A DNA stretch of 64,000 bases from CAVSPO01 sp963730005 (GTDB lineage Bacteria > Actinomycetota > Actinomycetes > Propionibacteriales > Propionibacteriaceae), in contig CAVSPO010000013.1 of assembly GCA_963730005.1 (NCBI GenBank), positions 62,001-126,000 on the forward strand, written 5' to 3'. Shown here one piece after another: positions 17,104-25,489 of this stretch. The translations under genes were made by a program, and so were the position numbers. Under the pieces are notes generated by a model. That model searched no databases and was not told the origin of the DNA. It worked only from the letters and a program-made list of their open reading frames with translations. Position 1 is the first letter of the stretch, and each line of letters opens with the position of its first letter.

Positions 17104-17147
17104 GAGGGGCTGGCCGTCGGGGAAGCGGCCAGCCCCTCATTGTGTGT
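17104..17147. terminator. shared terminator between fba and ilvD
   Basis: Perfect 13-bp stem (17104-17116 and 17126-17138), nine-base loop, then ATTGTGTGT on the plus side. Because the two genes converge here it can serve both. Confidence 0.75.
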
Positions 17148-17170
17148 CTGCGCACCCCAGGTGCCTTGGG

Positions 17171-19018
17171 TCAGAGCTGGATGCGGGCAGCGCCCTTGTC
17201 AGCTGACTGGGCCAGCGATGCGTAGATCTTCAGGGCGTTGGACACCTGGCGGTCCCGGGCGCGGGGCTGCCAGCCGTGCTCGTCCTGCTCGCGTCGGCGC
17301 TGCGCCAGTTCCTCGTCCGACAACCGGACATTCAGGGCACGGTCGGGGATCGAGATCTCGACGATGTCGCCGTCGCGGATCAGACCGATTGCTCCGCCGG
17401 AAGCGGCTTCGGGGCTGATGTGGCCCAGTGACAGGCCGGACGACCCGCCGGAGAACCGGCCGTCGGTGATCAGCGCGCACTTGGGGCCAAGCCCGACGCC
17501 CTTGAGGTAGCTGGTGGGGTACAGCATCTCCTGCATGCCGGGGCCGCCCTTGGGGCCCTCGTAGCGGACCACCACGACGTCGCCGGCCTGGATCTTGCCG
17601 CCCAGGATCATCTCGACGGCCTCCTCCTGGCTTTCGGCCACTTTCGCCGGGCCGGCGAAGACCCACTGGTCTTCCGGTACACCGGCCGTCTTGACGACCG
17701 CCCCGTCAACCGCGATGTTGCCCTTCAGCACACCGAGCCCGCCGTCGGCGGTGAACGCGTGGGCCACTGCACGGATGGCGCCGTGCTCGGCGTCGGTGTC
17801 GGGCGACGTGAAGAGGTTGGCGGTGGAGAATGCCTTGGTGGTGCGCACCCCGCCGGGTGCCGCCAGGAACAGTTGCTGGGCGAGATGACTTGCCTTGCCG
17901 CCACGGATGTCCCAGTCGTCCATCCACTGCTCCAGGCTCACCGAATGCACCGCGTGCACGTTGGTGTGCAGCAACCCGCCACGGTTGAGTTCGCCCAGGA
18001 TGGCCGGGATGCCACCAGCCCGGTGCACGTCCTCGACGTAGACGTCGTGGGTGTTGGGGGCGACCTTGCAGATGCACGGCACCTGGCGGGACAGCCGGTC
18101 GATGTCGTCCATCAGGAAATCGACGCCCGCCTCCTGAGCCGCGGCCAGCAGGTGCAGCACCGTGTTGGTCGAGCCGCCCATCGAGATGTCGAGCGTCATG
18201 GCGTTCTCGAACGCCTCCTTGGTGGCGATGCTGCGCGGCAGCACCGACTCGTCGTCCTCGGAGTAGTAACGGTGACACAGCTCGACGGCCAGCCGGCCGG
18301 CGTCCTGGAACAGGGCCTTGCGCGCCACCTGGGTGGCCAGGGTGGTGCCGTTGCCCGGCAGCCCCAGCCCGAGCGCTTCGATGAGACAGTTCATCGAGTT
18401 GGCCGTGAACATGCCGGAGCAGGATCCGCAGGTGGGGCAGGCGTTGTTCTCGATGGTGTCCAACTCGGCGTCGTCGATGTCCGGGTTGACGGCCTGCACC
18501 ATGGCGTCGATCAGGTCGAGCCGGGTGACCTTGCCGGTCTTGGGGTCGAGCACTGCGGCGCCAGACTCCATCGGCCCGCCGGACACGAACACGGTGGGCA
18601 GGTTGAGGCGGAACGCCGCCAGCAGCATGCCGGGAGTGATCTTGTCGCAGTTGCTGATGCACACCAGGGCGTCGGCCTGGTGCGCGTTCACCATGTACTC
18701 GACCGAATCGGCGATGATCTCGCGGCTGGGTAGTGAATACAGCATGCCGCTGTGGCCCATGGCGATGCCGTCGTCCACGGCGATGGTGTTGAACTCGCGA
18801 CCGATGCCGCCGGCCTCGTAGATGGCTTCGGCCACGAGTTGGCCGATGTCGCGCAGGTGAATGTGGCCGGGTACGAACTCGGTGAAGCTGTTGGCGATCG
18901 CAATGATCGGTTTGCGTTGCCGGATGTCGTCGTTGGTGAGGCCGAGTGCGCGCCACAGGGCGCGGGCGCCGGCCATGGCGCGGCCATCCAGGGTGGTACG
19001 TGATCGCAGTTCAGGCAT
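17171..19018 (-). CDS. ilvD: dihydroxy-acid dehydratase
   Basis: 615 residues, full length. It dehydrates 2,3-dihydroxy-isovalerate and 2,3-dihydroxy-3-methylvalerate in valine, leucine and isoleucine synthesis. The iron-sulfur ligands appear in CISNCDKITPGM and CPTCGSCSGMFTANSMNC, and the C-terminal substrate region in TDGRFSGGSSGLSLGHISPEA. Other branched-chain genes are not adjacent. A TAACCT box lies six bases before the ATG, so the message is probably leaderless. It is divergent from the transcarboxylase 5S gene with 139 bases between. Confidence 0.96.
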   Translation of the reverse strand: MPELRSRTTLDGRAMAGARALWRALGLTNDDIRQRKPIIAIANSFTEFVPGHIHLRDIGQLVAEAIYEAGGIGREFNTIAVDDGIAMGHSGMLYSLPSREIIADSVEYMVNAHQADALVCISNCDKITPGMLLAAFRLNLPTVFVSGGPMESGAAVLDPKTGKVTRLDLIDAMVQAVNPDIDDAELDTIENNACPTCGSCSGMFTANSMNCLIEALGLGLPGNGTTLATQVARKALFQDAGRLAVELCHRYYSEDDESVLPRSIATKEAFENAMTLDISMGGSTNTVLHLLAAAQEAGVDFLMDDIDRLSRQVPCICKVAPNTHDVYVEDVHRAGGIPAILGELNRGGLLHTNVHAVHSVSLEQWMDDWDIRGGKASHLAQQLFLAAPGGVRTTKAFSTANLFTSPDTDAEHGAIRAVAHAFTADGGLGVLKGNIAVDGAVVKTAGVPEDQWVFAGPAKVAESQEEAVEMILGGKIQAGDVVVVRYEGPKGGPGMQEMLYPTSYLKGVGLGPKCALITDGRFSGGSSGLSLGHISPEAASGGAIGLIRDGDIVEISIPDRALNVRLSDEELAQRRREQDEHGWQPRARDRQVSNALKIYASLAQSADKGAARIQL

Positions 19019-19024
19019 GGGGAC

Positions 19025-19030
19025 AGGTTA
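19025..19030 (-). promoter_or_regulatory. -10 box TAACCT, leaderless ilvD
   Basis: Read on the minus strand, TAACCT, six bases (GTCCCC), then the ilvD ATG at 19018. Confidence 0.55.
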
Positions 19031-19157
19031 GTCGGAGGCCCCAGCTGCGGTTGTCGGGTCTTTGTATCCGGCCGCCTCGGCGCGCCTGTCGCAGCCCACG
19101 CCGGGGCCGGATGGCGCTGAGTGGTGCGCTGCGGGAACGCGTGACACAATCGCGCTC

Positions 19158-20675
19158 ATGAGTCCCCGCGAGAATCCTGCTGCAGAGCCCCGCGAGATCG
19201 GCATCACCGAGCTGGTCCTGCGCGATGGCCATCAGAGCCTGTTGGCCACCCGCATGTCCACCGAGGACATGGTTGACGCCTGTGCGGACATCGACGCCGC
19301 CGGCTTCTGGTCCGTCGAGTGCTGGGGTGGCGCCACCTACGATTCGGCGATCCGGTTCCTGAACGAGGACCCGTGGGAGCGCCTCCGTACCTTCCGCAGA
19401 CTGATGCCGAACACGCGGCTCCAGATGTTGCTGCGTGGCCAGAACCTGCTCGGCTACCGGCACTACGAGGACGAGGTGGTTGACCGGTTCGTCGACAAGT
19501 CCGCAGAGAACGGCGTGGACGTGTTCCGCGTCTTCGACGCCATGAACGATCCGCGCAACCTCGAGCACGCCATGGCCGCCGTCAAGAAGGCCGGCAAGCA
19601 TGCTCAGGGCGCCATCAGCTACACGATCAGCCCGGTGCACGACACGGACGCCTTCATCCAGCTGGCTGGTCGGTTGCTGGACATGGGTGCCGACTCGATC
19701 GCGTTGAAGGACATGGCGGCACTGCTCAAGCCGCAGCCCGCCTACGACATCGTGCGTGGCATCAAGCAGGCCTACGGCGAGGACGTGCACGTGCAGGTGC
19801 ACGTGCACGCCACCACCGGTGTCACCCAGGTGAGCCTGATGAAGGCCATCGAGGCCGGCGCTGACGTGGTCGACAGCTCCATCAGCTCGATGTCGCTCGG
19901 CCCGGGTCACAACCCCACCGAGTCGGTCGTCCAGATGCTCGAGGGCACCGATTACACCACCCGCGTCGACTTCGAACGGCTGCTCCGCATTCGCGACCAC
20001 TTCGCCAGGATTCGCCCCAAGTACGCCGAGTTCGAGTCGAAGACTCTGATCGACACCAACATCTTCAAGTCGCAGATCCCAGGCGGGATGTTGTCCAACA
20101 TGGAAAGCCAGCTGCGCGAGATGGGTGCAGAGGACCAGATCGACGATGTGATGCGCGAGGTGCCGAAGGTGCGCAAGGCCACCGGCTACGTGCCGCTGGT
20201 GACCCCCACCAGCCAGATCGTCGGCACCCAGGCCGTGTTCAACGTCATGATGGGCCCGTACCAGAACATCACGGGTGAGTTCGCCGATCTGATGCTGGGT
20301 TACTACGGCGCGTCCCCGGCTGAGCGCGATCCCGAGATTGTCGAGATCTGCCACAACTGGGTCAAGAAGGACCCGATCGACGTCCGCCCGGCCGACCTGC
20401 TGCCCCCGGAGTGGGCCAAGCTGGAGTCCGAGGCCGCAGCGATCGAGGGCTTTGACGGCAGCGAGGCCGACGTGCTCACCTACGCCATGTTCCCGAAGGT
20501 TGCCGAGAAGTTCTTCACCACCCGCGCTGAAGGCCCGAAGAGCGTCGCGAAGGACCCCACCGCGAAGGCTGAGCTGGCTGCCCCGGCGGCCGCTCCGGCG
20601 GAGCCGTCCGGATCGGTGACCTACAACGTCCAGCTGAACGGCAAGCAGTCCACGGTTGTGGTCACGCGTTCCTGA
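19158..20675 (+). CDS. methylmalonyl-CoA carboxyltransferase (transcarboxylase) 5S subunit
   Basis: 505 residues, the length of the Propionibacterium 5S subunit, and recognisably similar along its whole length. It moves the carboxyl group between pyruvate and the biotin of the 1.3S subunit, giving oxaloacetate in the propionate cycle. The metal-binding Asp lies in LVLRDGHQSLLATRM, the His pair in VHVHATTGVTQVSLMKA, and the carboxylated Lys in DSIALKDMAALLKP. After the barrel comes the conserved C-terminal domain with PADLLPPEW, then an Ala/Pro linker and a short biotinyl-like end. The 12S and 1.3S genes are not in the window. A CACAAT box is seven bases before the ATG at 19158; a longer frame to 19062 lacks similarity. 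Confidence 0.95.
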   Translation: MSPRENPAAEPREIGITELVLRDGHQSLLATRMSTEDMVDACADIDAAGFWSVECWGGATYDSAIRFLNEDPWERLRTFRRLMPNTRLQMLLRGQNLLGYRHYEDEVVDRFVDKSAENGVDVFRVFDAMNDPRNLEHAMAAVKKAGKHAQGAISYTISPVHDTDAFIQLAGRLLDMGADSIALKDMAALLKPQPAYDIVRGIKQAYGEDVHVQVHVHATTGVTQVSLMKAIEAGADVVDSSISSMSLGPGHNPTESVVQMLEGTDYTTRVDFERLLRIRDHFARIRPKYAEFESKTLIDTNIFKSQIPGGMLSNMESQLREMGAEDQIDDVMREVPKVRKATGYVPLVTPTSQIVGTQAVFNVMMGPYQNITGEFADLMLGYYGASPAERDPEIVEICHNWVKKDPIDVRPADLLPPEWAKLESEAAAIEGFDGSEADVLTYAMFPKVAEKFFTTRAEGPKSVAKDPTAKAELAAPAAAPAEPSGSVTYNVQLNGKQSTVVVTRS

Positions 20676-20699
20676 CGTACCCGAGCGGGTTCGACAGCA

Positions 20700-20740
20700 C
20701 GGGGTTGGGCCGGGTTGACCGGCCCAACCCCGTTTCTGTT
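20700..20740. terminator. terminator after transcarboxylase 5S
   Basis: Perfect 14-bp GC-rich stem (20700-20713 and 20719-20732) with a five-base loop, followed by TTTCTGTT. It lies between two convergent genes. Confidence 0.8.
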
Positions 20741-20741
20741 G

Positions 20742-21116
20742 TCAGCTGTCCTGCACCTCGGTGCCCTGACGGAACAACGCGTGCCAGCCCTTCTCCTCGT
20801 TCTTGCGCCAGATGGTCGTCCGGCGTGTCACGCGGCCCTTGGCCTTCAGCGTGTAGGTGACCAGATACGTGTCCGCGCCGAGCTGGCGGATCCGCCAGCC
20901 GTCCAGCTGGTCGTCTGCGCTGCTGCCCACGGGACGCTGTAGCGCAAGCATCCGGAGGAAGGGGCGTCCGTAGATCGCGCCCGAGGCGCCGATCTCGAAG
21001 AAATTGTCGTCGGTCTCGGCGTCAAAAGCCTCTTCCGTGTACACCGTTTGGCTGTGGTGGAAGAGCGGTTCGCGCGCCTTGAGCTCCTCGAGCACAGAAG
21101 TGAGATCCTCAGTCAT
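20742..21116 (-). CDS. SnoaL/DUF4440-like (NTF2-fold) protein
   Basis: 124 residues. The arrangement of an N-terminal helix (LEELKAREPLFHH), a central ARG/GRP turn (SGAIYGRPFLRML) and C-terminal strands (YLVTYTLKAKG, TIWRKNEEKGWHALFRQGT) fits the DUF4440 branch of the NTF2-like fold. The role is unknown; such proteins range from binders to small isomerases. The frame ends one base beyond the transcarboxylase terminator. A TAGGCT box is six bases before the ATG. Confidence 0.75.
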   Translation of the reverse strand: MTEDLTSVLEELKAREPLFHHSQTVYTEEAFDAETDDNFFEIGASGAIYGRPFLRMLALQRPVGSSADDQLDGWRIRQLGADTYLVTYTLKAKGRVTRRTTIWRKNEEKGWHALFRQGTEVQDS

Positions 21117-21122
21117 GTCTGG

Positions 21123-21128
21123 AGCCTA
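21123..21128 (-). promoter_or_regulatory. -10 box TAGGCT, leaderless DUF4440-like gene
   Basis: On the minus strand TAGGCT, six bases (CCAGAC), then the ATG at 21116. Confidence 0.55.
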
Positions 21129-21147
21129 GGGGACGTGGGCCCACCAT

Positions 21148-21245
21148 GTGTAGGGGGTCCGCCGCTTCACGCGAGCGAGCCACGCACTCACCTGGGGGTG
21201 TAGGGGTCCTCCCCTTCACGCGGGCGAGCGCCAGCGAGCCACGCA
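21148..21245. repeat. two diverged copies of the GTCCTCC...CGAGCCACGCAC repeat (family C)
   Basis: Two units start near 21148 and 21199. Each runs from a GTGTAGGGG segment through GCGAGC elements to CGAGCCACGCACT. The second unit shares TAGGGGTCCTCCCC and GCGGGCGAGCG with the tandem units at 38538-38705. The array fills the space between the DUF4440-like promoter and the phoU stop codon, whose last bases abut it. Confidence 0.7.
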
Positions 21246-21911
21246 CTACGTGGTTGGCCAGTCCTCCCCGACGGGCAGTTCGCCGGTCATCATGTAGATG
21301 ACCCGTCCGGCCATGGCCACCGCGTGATCGGCGATCCTTTCGTAGTAGCGGCCGAGCAGGGCGACGTCGACCGCCTTTTCGACGCCTTCTGCCCAGTCAT
21401 CGCCCAGGAGCACGCGGAACTGGGTGTTTCGGAGCTCGTCCATCACGGTGTCGTCGGCGGCCATCTTCTCGGCGGCAGCGACGTTGCGTTCGGCCAACGT
21501 CCTGCCTGCCTCCGCCACCATGTCCTGCGCAATCTGCGACATCTGGACAAAGTTCTCACGCAGGCGATCCGGCACGGCGTGCTCCGGGTAGCGCATCCGG
21601 GCGATCTCGGCGACGTGGGCGGCCAGGTCGCCCATCCTGCCGAGGTCGGCGGTCATCCTCATGGCGGCCACCAGGATGCGCAGCTCCCCGGCCACGGGCG
21701 CCTGGCGCGCCAACAGGCTGAAGGACTTCCGTTCGAGGGCATCGTGCATGGCGTCCAGGCGCATGTCCCCGCTGATGACGCGCTCGGCGAGCGTGAGGTC
21801 GGCCTCCAGAAGGCTCCTGGTCGCATCGCGGACGGCGATCTGGACGCTGTCGGACATGATGACGAGCTCGTTGACGATTTCCTCGAGTTCGCTGTGGTAG
21901 TACTCGCGCAT
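21246..21911 (-). CDS. phoU: phosphate signalling regulator PhoU
   Basis: 221 residues made of two three-helix PhoU repeats, with the metal-binding-type segments ISGDMRLDAMHDALERKS and LADDTVMDELRN-like in each half. PhoU links the Pst phosphate transporter to the histidine kinase and keeps the response off when phosphate is plentiful. It starts MREYYHSELEEIVNEL, the usual PhoU N-terminus; the frame is open to 22055 but only this ATG fits. It is divergent from senX3, the same arrangement as phoU and phoR-phoP in Streptomyces. The pst transporter is not in this window. Confidence 0.92.
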   Translation of the reverse strand: MREYYHSELEEIVNELVIMSDSVQIAVRDATRSLLEADLTLAERVISGDMRLDAMHDALERKSFSLLARQAPVAGELRILVAAMRMTADLGRMGDLAAHVAEIARMRYPEHAVPDRLRENFVQMSQIAQDMVAEAGRTLAERNVAAAEKMAADDTVMDELRNTQFRVLLGDDWAEGVEKAVDVALLGRYYERIADHAVAMAGRVIYMMTGELPVGEDWPTT

Positions 21912-22139
21912 GTGTCTTCCTCGCTGACTGAGGGGTTGGGGGGTGGCCCAAGGTGCAGGCCTCATCCTTGTCGCCTGCGGCCGAGCAATCAATGTCCCCC
22001 CAGCATGCGGGATGGATCGGTAGCTGCGGCTAGAGCTGCGAAAACTCCATGCCAACCGCAGCTGAACTCTTGGTGACGGCGGCTGTCGACGGCCCGTCGT
22101 GGTTGCCGGCGACTTGTGCCCTGTTCATGTTCGGACGCC

Positions 22140-22145
22140 TAGACT
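22140..22145 (+). promoter_or_regulatory. -10 box TAGACT, leaderless senX3
   Basis: TAGACT, six bases, then the GTG at 22152. Just upstream, GTTCATGTTCG (22123-22133) occupies the -35 area and weakly resembles a PHO-box half-site, which would fit autoregulation. Confidence 0.5.
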
Positions 22146-22151
22146 CGCACT

Positions 22152-23375
22152 GTGAGCTCAACGGTGGCTGCCCTGCTGGGGATGTTTCTGGGCGTTGTTC
22201 TTGCACTGGTGCCGACGCTGGCGATTTGCTATCGACGCACCCGTGAGTTGGCCCGGGTCGTCGCGGAGCGCCCTCTGGTGCCGCCGGAGACGTACGCGGC
22301 GCTCGACGTGCTGCGTTCGGCTGCCATCGTGGTTGGCCCTCATGACGAGATCCTGCACTCCACGGCCCCCGCCCGGACGACCGGTCTGGTGCGCGGCACC
22401 CGCATCGGGATCGGCGCCCTGCTCGACGCAGTTCGCTCGGCGCGCCTGCGAGGCCAGCCGTCGGGCCTCGACATGCGGTTGTCCCAAGGCCCCGGCACGC
22501 CGCCACGCGAGCTCACCGTCCGCGTTGCTCCGCTGGGCAGGCAAGTGGTGCTGGTGGTGGCCGACGACCGCAGCGCCGAAGTGCGCGTGGAGTCCACGAA
22601 ACGCGACCTGGTGGCCAACATCAGTCACGAGCTCAAGACCCCCGTCGGGGCGCTGCGGGTGCTGGCCGAGGCGATGGAGCAGGCAGCCGAGGACCCGGTG
22701 GCCGTCAAGCATTTCGCCGGCCGGATGAACCAGGAGGCTGAGCGTCTGGGTGATCTGGTCGGGCAGATCATCACGCTGTCGCGGTTGCAGTCCGACGACC
22801 CGATGCTGCGCGCCCAGTTGGTGGACATGAACGACGTGGTCCGTGAAGTTGTCGCCAACACCCAGGTGATGAGTGAAGCCCGGCGGGTCAGCCTTTCGGC
22901 CGCCTTGGGTGAGGGCGTCTTTGTGGTGGGCGAACGCGAGCAGCTGGTGAGCGCCATCACCAACCTGGTGCAGAACGGGATCGCCTATTCCAACGAGAAG
23001 GGCCGGGTGGCGGTCTCGACGAAGCGGATGACCGACCAGGACGACGAATTCGTCGAGGTCGTCGTCGCCGACAATGGCATCGGCATCAAGCCCGACGACC
23101 TGGACCGGGTCTTCGAGCGCTTCTACCGGGCCGACTATGCGCGCAACAGGGCGACCGGCGGTACCGGGCTTGGGCTTTCGATCGTCAAGCACATCGTGGC
23201 CGCCCATGGCGGGACGGTGGACGTGTGGAGCAAGGTGGGTCAGGGTTCCACGTTCACCGTCCGGCTGCCGGCGGCCGTCTCAAGCCCCGGAGATCAGGCC
23301 CTGAGCTTCCCGTTTGCCGGATCGGCCGTGCACTCCGGGGGAGCCCCGCTGCTGGGGGCAGGAAGGCTCGCATGA
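22152..23375 (+). CDS. senX3: phosphate-sensing histidine kinase, SenX3/PhoR type
   Basis: 407 residues. One N-terminal membrane helix (about 5-22) and almost no external loop precede a PAS-like region (40-145), the H-box NISHELKTPVGALRVLAEA with the phosphorylated His, and a HATPase domain with N box NLVQNGIAYS, G1 VVADNGIGI and G2 GTGLGLSIV. The lack of an external sensor domain is the SenX3 pattern, where input comes through PhoU and Pst. The GTG start at 22152 is supported by the promoter spacing. The stop overlaps the regX3 start by four bases (ATGA), so they are co-translated. Confidence 0.92.
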   Translation: MSSTVAALLGMFLGVVLALVPTLAICYRRTRELARVVAERPLVPPETYAALDVLRSAAIVVGPHDEILHSTAPARTTGLVRGTRIGIGALLDAVRSARLRGQPSGLDMRLSQGPGTPPRELTVRVAPLGRQVVLVVADDRSAEVRVESTKRDLVANISHELKTPVGALRVLAEAMEQAAEDPVAVKHFAGRMNQEAERLGDLVGQIITLSRLQSDDPMLRAQLVDMNDVVREVVANTQVMSEARRVSLSAALGEGVFVVGEREQLVSAITNLVQNGIAYSNEKGRVAVSTKRMTDQDDEFVEVVVADNGIGIKPDDLDRVFERFYRADYARNRATGGTGLGLSIVKHIVAAHGGTVDVWSKVGQGSTFTVRLPAAVSSPGDQALSFPFAGSAVHSGGAPLLGAGRLA

Positions 23376-24049
23376 CACGCATCCTGTACATCGAGGACGA
23401 GGCCAGCTATCGCGAGGCAACCGCCTACATGCTCCAGAAGGAGGGCTTCGACGTCGCGCAAGCCGAGGACGGCGTCTCCGGGTTGGCGGAGTACGACCGC
23501 AACGGCGCGGACCTGGTGCTGCTGGACCTGATGATGCCCGGCATGGCCGGCACCGAGGTGTGTCGGGAACTGCGGCAGCGCGGTGGCGTCCCGGTGATCA
23601 TGGTGACGGCCCGCGACTCCGAGGTCGACAAGGTGGTGGGGCTGGAGCTGGGTGCCGACGACTACGTGACCAAGCCTTTCAGCCATCGCGAGCTGGTGGC
23701 CCGTATTCGTGCGGTGCTGCGGCGGGGCCGCGACACCGAGCTGCTGCCGCCGGTGATCGAGGTGGGCGAGATCCGGATGGACGTCGACCGCCACGAGGTC
23801 ACCGTGCGCAACGAGCAGGTGCGATTGGCGCTGAAGGAGTTCGAGTTGCTGGAGCTGTTGTTGCGCAACGCCGGCCGCGTGATGACCCGCGGGCAGCTCA
23901 TCGACCGGGTCTGGGGCGCCGATTACGTCGGGGACACCAAGACCCTCGACGTGCACATCAAGCGGCTCCGGTCGAAGATCGAGGCTGAGCCCGCGCGCCC
24001 GACCAGGCTGGTGACCGTGCGTGGGCTCGGCTACAAGTGTGAGGGCTGA
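23372..24049 (+). CDS. regX3: phosphate response regulator, RegX3/PhoP type
   Basis: 225 residues. The receiver domain (1-120) has the acidic pair in YIEDEAS, the phospho-acceptor Asp in LVLLDLMMPG and the switch Lys in VTKPFSHREL. The OmpR-type winged helix (130-225) has LLRNAGRVMTRGQLIDRVWG and DVHIKRLRSKIE. It should activate the phosphate-starvation regulon when phosphorylated by the kinase encoded immediately upstream. The ATG at 23372 is preferred over upstream in-frame codons, which lie inside senX3. Confidence 0.94.
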   Translation: MTRILYIEDEASYREATAYMLQKEGFDVAQAEDGVSGLAEYDRNGADLVLLDLMMPGMAGTEVCRELRQRGGVPVIMVTARDSEVDKVVGLELGADDYVTKPFSHRELVARIRAVLRRGRDTELLPPVIEVGEIRMDVDRHEVTVRNEQVRLALKEFELLELLLRNAGRVMTRGQLIDRVWGADYVGDTKTLDVHIKRLRSKIEAEPARPTRLVTVRGLGYKCEG

Positions 24050-24180
24050 CCGTCCCGGGGATCCGGGCATGCAGCCGAGCTTCCGGTCTGTTTCCTGCCG
24101 GGCCTTCCAGCCGGTTCTGTCGAAAGCGAGGAACATCGTCCTGACTAGGTGATTTACGATTTCAGGCGCTTGTCGATCCG

Positions 24181-24189
24181 TGATATGAT
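24181..24189 (+). promoter_or_regulatory. extended -10 promoter of carD
   Basis: TGATATGAT, an extended -10 (TGn plus TATGAT) unusually AT-rich for this DNA. The following AGAGAAGGG and AT-rich stretch before the ATG at 24219 show that this message has a leader with a ribosome-binding site. Confidence 0.7.
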
Positions 24190-24218
24190 CGAGACTGGCG
24201 AGAGAAGGGTTTCATTTC

Positions 24219-24704
24219 ATGAGCTATGCGGTCGGTGAGACAGTCGTCTATCCAAACCACGGGGCTGCTGTGATCGAGGACAAAGAGACCCGGACCATCA
24301 AGGGCAAGGCCATTGAGTATCTGGTGTTGCGTATTCTTGATCAGGGTGACCTGATCGTTCGGGTGCCGGCCGACAATCTCGATCTGGTCGGGGTCCGCGA
24401 CGTGGTGGATGCGGCGGGTCTGGCAGCCGTTTTCGATGTGCTGCGCAATCCGCACGCCGAGGAGCCCACGAACTGGTCGCGCCGGTACAAGGCCAATCTC
24501 GAGAAACTGCACTCCGGCAGCGTGTTGAAGGTCTCCGAGGTCGTCCGAGACCTGTGGCGTCGAGATCAGGATCGTGGCCTTTCCGCAGGTGAGAAGCGGA
24601 TGCTGGCCAAGGCGCGTCAGATCCTGGTGTCAGAGCTGGCCCTGGCAGAAAAGGTCGAAGAGGGCCGCGCAGCGGTCATGCTCGACGAGGTGCTGGCCTC
24701 CTGA
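24219..24704 (+). CDS. carD: CarD-family RNA polymerase-binding regulator
   Basis: 161 residues, the length of mycobacterial CarD. An N-terminal RNA polymerase-interacting domain (MSYAVGETVVYPNHGAAVIED to about residue 55) is followed by the helical DNA-binding domain with NWSRRYKANLEKL and VVRDLWRRDQDRGLSAGEKRML. CarD stabilises open complexes, mainly at rRNA and housekeeping promoters. It is followed by ispD and ispF as in mycobacteria and Streptomyces. RegX3 lies immediately upstream, as PhoP does in Streptomyces. Confidence 0.95.
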   Translation: MSYAVGETVVYPNHGAAVIEDKETRTIKGKAIEYLVLRILDQGDLIVRVPADNLDLVGVRDVVDAAGLAAVFDVLRNPHAEEPTNWSRRYKANLEKLHSGSVLKVSEVVRDLWRRDQDRGLSAGEKRMLAKARQILVSELALAEKVEEGRAAVMLDEVLAS

Positions 24705-24737
24705 TCGCAGGGTGCGTGGGTTGTCCGTCAGGATCCC

Positions 24738-24743
24738 TATAGT
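24738..24743 (+). promoter_or_regulatory. -10 box TATAGT, leaderless ispD
   Basis: TATAGT, seven bases, then the ATG at 24751, giving ispD its own promoter downstream of carD. Confidence 0.5.
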
Positions 24744-24750
24744 GAACGAC

Positions 24751-25449
24751 ATGTCCGAACCGGTCGTCGCCATCGTGGTGGCGGCCGGTTCCGGCGTCCG
24801 GCTGGGGGGCGCAGTCGTCAAGGCGCTGCGTGACCTGGCCGGTCAGACGCTGGTCGCGAGGTCGGTTGCTTCGTTGGCCAGCGGCGGCTGCAGTCACGCC
24901 GTGGTGGTCATTCCGCAGGGCTTGCGGGACGAGTTCGCGGCCGCGCTGGCCGGGGCACCGATCCCGGTGCGGCTGGTGTACGGCGGTGCCCGACGTCAGG
25001 ACTCCGTAGTCAACGGGCTGGCCGTCGTGGAGTCCTTCGCGCCGGGGGCCCAGGTGGTCCTCGTCCACGACGCTGCGCGCCCGCTCGTGCCGGCGCCGGT
25101 GACCCGCAGTGTGATTGCCGCCGTGCGGGCCGGTGAGGACGCTGTGGTGCCGGTGATCCCGGTGATCGATTCGGTCCGTGCCCTGGCAGCAACGGGCTCC
25201 CGGGTGGTCGACCGCGACACCCTCAGGGCCGTGCAAACCCCGCAGGGTTTCCGGCGGTCGAGTCTGGTGGCGGCCCATGAGCTGATCGCCCGACGCGGGC
25301 TCGAGGTGACCGACGACGCTGCCGCGTGCGAACAGGCCGGGTGTCGCGTCGCACTGGTGGAGGGCTCCCGCGACTCTCTCAAGATCACTGAACCCATCGA
25401 CCTGCTGATCGCAGCCGACGTGCTGGCGCGTCGTAGCGACCACGACTGA
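24751..25449 (+). CDS. ispD: 2-C-methyl-D-erythritol 4-phosphate cytidylyltransferase
   Basis: 232 residues. It makes CDP-methylerythritol from MEP and CTP in the non-mevalonate isoprenoid pathway. The CTP-binding loop reads VAAGSGVRLGGAVVKAL, followed by GGARRQDSVVNGL and VHDAARPLV, and a late VEGSRDSLKITEP with the MEP-binding residues. An in-frame GTG at 24742 is an alternative start. It forms a pair with ispF 40 bases downstream; isoprenoid precursors from this route build the undecaprenyl carrier used by the envelope genes in this window. Confidence 0.93.
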   Translation: MSEPVVAIVVAAGSGVRLGGAVVKALRDLAGQTLVARSVASLASGGCSHAVVVIPQGLRDEFAAALAGAPIPVRLVYGGARRQDSVVNGLAVVESFAPGAQVVLVHDAARPLVPAPVTRSVIAAVRAGEDAVVPVIPVIDSVRALAATGSRVVDRDTLRAVQTPQGFRRSSLVAAHELIARRGLEVTDDAAACEQAGCRVALVEGSRDSLKITEPIDLLIAADVLARRSDHD

Positions 25450-25489
25450 CCCCAGCTACGGCGTCGGTGACGCCTGCAAGGAGAACGGC

